Below, piece by piece: positions 61,555 through 64,000 of a DNA stretch of 64,000 nt. This DNA comes from Palsa-504 sp963847965. GTDB lineage: Bacteria > Actinomycetota > Actinomycetes > Streptosporangiales > Streptosporangiaceae. Made by a program: the position numbers and the translations under genes. How positions within the stretch are numbered: the first letter of the stretch is position 1; each line of letters begins with the position of its first letter. The notes under the pieces were generated by a model. That model saw only the letters and a list, made by a program, of their open reading frames with translations, searched no databases and was not told the origin of the DNA. The stretch spans positions 58,421 to 122,420 of the forward strand of contig CAWKCG010000041.1 in NCBI GenBank assembly GCA_963847965.1. Reading direction: 5' to 3'.

Positions 61555-63185
61555 GTGAGCACCGCCCCCGCCTACGCCAGCGCCAGCCAGGCCCTCCAGG
61601 CGGCCTGCGCGGCCCTGCGGTTCGCGGCCGCCGCCGACCCCGCGGCGATGCCCGACGCGGCCAAGGCCGACTGCCTGCACGGCTACGAACAGGCGGCCGC
61701 GATGCTTACCGCGGGCCGGGCCCGGACCCTCGGGGCGTACACCGCCAGTCACGGATACTCCGCCGATGCGGAGTACAGCGCGGGTGCCTGGCTGCGGCAC
61801 CGCACCAAGGTGACCAAAACGGCGTCCCGCGGGCACGTGGCGTGGGCCCGCCGCGCCGGCGCGCACCCGCGCGTTATCGCGGCGCTGGCCGAGGGGACGG
61901 TGCTGTCGGAGTCGGTGGGCCGGGCGGTCTGCTGCTGGACTGACCGGCTCCCCGCGGACTGCCGCGATGCTGCCGACCAGATCCTGGTCACCGCGGCCCG
62001 GGCCGGGGCCGATGAGTGGGACCTGGCCAGGCTCGCCGCCCAGATGTACGCCCGCTCCCAGCCCGGTGCGGACCAGGACGGCCCGGACGACGGATTCGAC
62101 GACCGCGACGTCCAGCTGGAGACCACATACGACGGCGCCGGAGTGATGGCCGGGAACCTGACCCCGGAGTGTGCGGCGGTGGTCGGCGCGGTGCTGGACG
62201 CGCTGTCCGCGCCGATGGGTGCCGAGGACACCCGCACCCACGGCCAGCGTTACCATGATGCGCTGCAGGAGGCGATGCGCCGGCTGGCCGCCAGTGACCT
62301 GCTCCCGGAGCGGGCCGGTCAGCCCACCAAAGCCCTGGTCCACGTGACCCTGGCCGAGTTGCGCGCGCTGGATGAGGACTCGGCCCTCGAAGAGGAGTGG
62401 ATCACCGCGGTCCGCGGCCGGTGGGCTGCGGCCCGGGCGCAGGCCTCGGTCGGCGGCGGCGACGGCGGCGCGTGGCTGGATGGCGACGCCGCCCGCGGCG
62501 CGAGCTGCGACGCCATGGTGGTCCCAGTGGTGACCGGCGAGGTGGACCCCGGCGTGCTGGAGGACCTGGTCCAGTTGTGCGTGACCCTGGCCGGGCACCA
62601 CGGACCCGGCCGATGCGGCGACCGCGACCCGGCCGGTGACCCGGCGGCTGACGGCCGGTCCGGGCCGCCGTGCTGCGACGGCAAGCCGCTGACCGCGCAC
62701 GCCCGGGAGATGCTCGAACGGCAGATCATCGGCAAGGCCGTCGACCTGGTCTCCGGCCCCGGCGGCCTGGCGTCCTTCTTGCGCCGGGAGCAGCTCGGCG
62801 CCCGGCTGGCCGGGCCGAGCCTGCCGCTGGACATCGGGTACGCCGACACCGTCCCGGTGGGCATCCGCACCGCGGTCATCCTGCGCGACCAGCACTGCCA
62901 GTGGACTGGCGGGTGCAACCAGCCGGCGAAGGCCTGCGAGGTGCACCATGTCCGGCACAAGGCCGACGGCGGCCCGACCAGCGTCAAAGACTGCATCCTG
63001 CTCTGTTTCTTTCACCATTACGTGGTGATCCACCGCTGGGGCTGGACGCTGATCTTGACCCCGGACGCACCACCACCGCGTGGAACCGGGACAAGACCAA
63101 GGTCCTGCGCAGCCATAGCCCCCCTCGGCCCGCCCCGGGTGACCGGCCCGGCGGCCCCAGCGCCCCCCGGTTGCCGCGGCCATAA
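61555..63185 (+). CDS. DUF222 / HNH endonuclease domain protein (frame change at the C-terminus)
   Basis: About 543 residues. The DUF222 region (CLHGYEQAAAMLTAGRARTLGAYTASHGYSADAEYSAGAWLRHRTK...) is followed by an intact HNH domain: DQHCQWTGGCNQPAKACEVHHVRHKADGG and CILLCFFHH, with the paired cysteines and HH-N-H core. Near 63067 GACGGCACC is read as GACGCACC; one base is missing, and in the corrected frame the normal end TTTAWNRDKTKVLRSHSPP follows to a stop at 63185. GTG 61555 has GGAGGTGA just upstream. The uncorrected frame would run to 63468 with a spurious tail. Such proteins are numerous and often mobile-like; a nuclease activity is plausible. Confidence 0.85.
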
Positions 63186-63216
63186 ACCGACTGGCCAGCG
63201 CTATAAGCACGTACTG

Positions 63217-64000
63217 CTAGACACCAGGACGCCGAGCCCTCGCGGGCAGGAAGACCAGGGCAGCCAGCGCGGCCAGCGCGGTCGCGCCCGCGGCGACCAG
63301 CGAACCGCCGTGCAGGCCAGTCATGAACGCCTGCCTCGGATGGCCGTCGCCGCGTCCTCCCGCACTCCGGCCGGGAAATGGGCGGCCACGCGCAGGCCCG
63401 CGACCACGGACTGCTTCGCCACCGAGGTCGCGCCGGCCTGCGCGCCGAGGCCCTCTGAGGCGCGGTGACCAGGTGGCTGCTGTAGGCCGAGCTCATCACC
63501 GAACCGACGATCGCCACGCCCAGCGTGCCGCCCAGTTCGCGGGTCGTGTCGTTGACCGCCGAGCCCGCGCCCGCCTTGGCCAGCGGCAGCGCCCCCATGA
63601 TGGCCTCGGCGGCGGGCTGGCCGTCAGGGCGAGCCCGGCGGACATCAGGACCATCGCGGTGATGATCCGGCCCCAGTAGGCGGCGTCGACGCCTGTCCCC
63701 ACGACGACCAGGAAGCCGGCGCTCATCAGGACCAGGCCCGCGCTCACGACCACCTTGGTGCCCAAGCGCTTCATCAGCGCGATGGCAGCGGGGAACACCG
63801 CGCCGGTCACGATCGCGAACGGCAGGGTGGCCACCCCGGCCCGCAGCGTGTCGTACCCGCGCACCAGCTGGAAGTACTGCGTGATGAGGAAGATGAACCC
63901 GAACAGAGCGAAGAACGCCAGCGCGATGGCCCCGCTCGCGGCGGAGAACCGAGGGTTCCTGAACAGCCGCACGTCCAGCATCGGGTCCGGGCGGCGTACC
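63217..64000 (-). pseudogene. MFS multidrug efflux transporter (EmrB/QacA-like), cut by window end and frame-broken
   Basis: The C-terminal half of a 14-helix MFS drug exporter; the N-terminus lies beyond the window. Recognisable helices: LAFFALFGFIFLITQYFQLVRGY, TVLPFAIVTGAVF-like and LVLMSAGFLVVV. The motif NDTTRELGGTLGVAIVGSVMSS in another frame is diagnostic of the DHA2 (EmrB) group. At least three one-base changes (near 63612, 63455 and 63335) separate these parts before the stop at 63217-63219. Either a pseudogene or poor consensus at the sequence end. Confidence 0.75.

Noticed and set aside
61468..63210. Long minus-strand frame opposite the second HNH gene
   Set aside because: Low-complexity antisense frame with no recognisable domain, lying across a clear DUF222/HNH gene.
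1..64000. tRNA, rRNA or CRISPR arrays
   Set aside because: No cloverleaf-type T-loop/acceptor pattern, rRNA motif or regularly spaced repeats was found on reading; repeats present are tandem coding or small hairpins. A covariance-model scan would be decisive.

Overview
The window is uniformly very GC-rich with dense, mostly short-spaced genes, many GTG starts, a LAL-type LuxR regulator, DUF222/HNH proteins, many ECF sigma factors, PadR and TetR regulators and an IdeR/DtxR-type iron box. This points to an actinomycete chromosome (Actinomycetota, probably a soil lineage near Streptosporangiales; the exact taxon is inferred and uncertain). I see no tRNA, rRNA, CRISPR array or intact insertion sequence.

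Layout. 1-9.7 kb: large LuxR regulator, first DUF222/HNH protein, FAD oxidoreductase, an atypical two-component pair and a membrane protein. 9.9-17.8 kb: DinB-like enzyme, methyltransferase, YbjQ-like protein, M20 peptidase, nucleotidyltransferase-like protein, a TetR-EamA efflux pair with two operators, thioredoxin and a phosphotransferase. 18-26 kb: secreted-side beta-propeller, NRDE protein, a cupin/ECF sigma/glutamine-synthetase-like run, and an ECF sigma factor with a coupled propeller membrane protein. 26.4-30.2 kb: iron(III) ABC transporter behind an iron box. 30.3-35.5 kb: D,D-carboxypeptidase, a patch of gene remnants, a P-loop kinase and a PadR/HAAS-propeller pair whose last domain is duplicated over exactly 600 bp. 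35.8-46.3 kb: minus-strand enzymes, an NhaA-DsbA fusion, a polar amino-acid ABC transporter and an ECF-sigma/bifunctional-nuclease fusion. 46.4-51 kb: class III aminotransferase plus a polyamine-type ABC transporter without an ATPase gene. 51-64 kb: SRPBCC protein, an inactive M23-like anchored protein, cyclase, SSB, Lhr helicase, two small membrane proteins sharing one palindromic operator, a serine hydrolase, the second DUF222/HNH gene and a broken MFS exporter.

Two themes stand out. First, two genes are in-frame fusions (alpha/beta hydrolase-DinB, and ECF sigma-BFN) that still keep a Shine-Dalgarno and ATG at the domain border, so the second domain might also be made alone. Second, about ten otherwise well-conserved genes carry single-base frame changes (near 7.23, 16.14, 23.87, 25.08, 31.27, 47.34, 59.06, 63.07 and 63.3-63.6 kb). 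This many is more easily explained by consensus errors in the assembly than by decay, and I annotate across them. True remnants (a hydroquinone-reductase tail, a GlxA fragment, a CMD-like stub) are listed separately.
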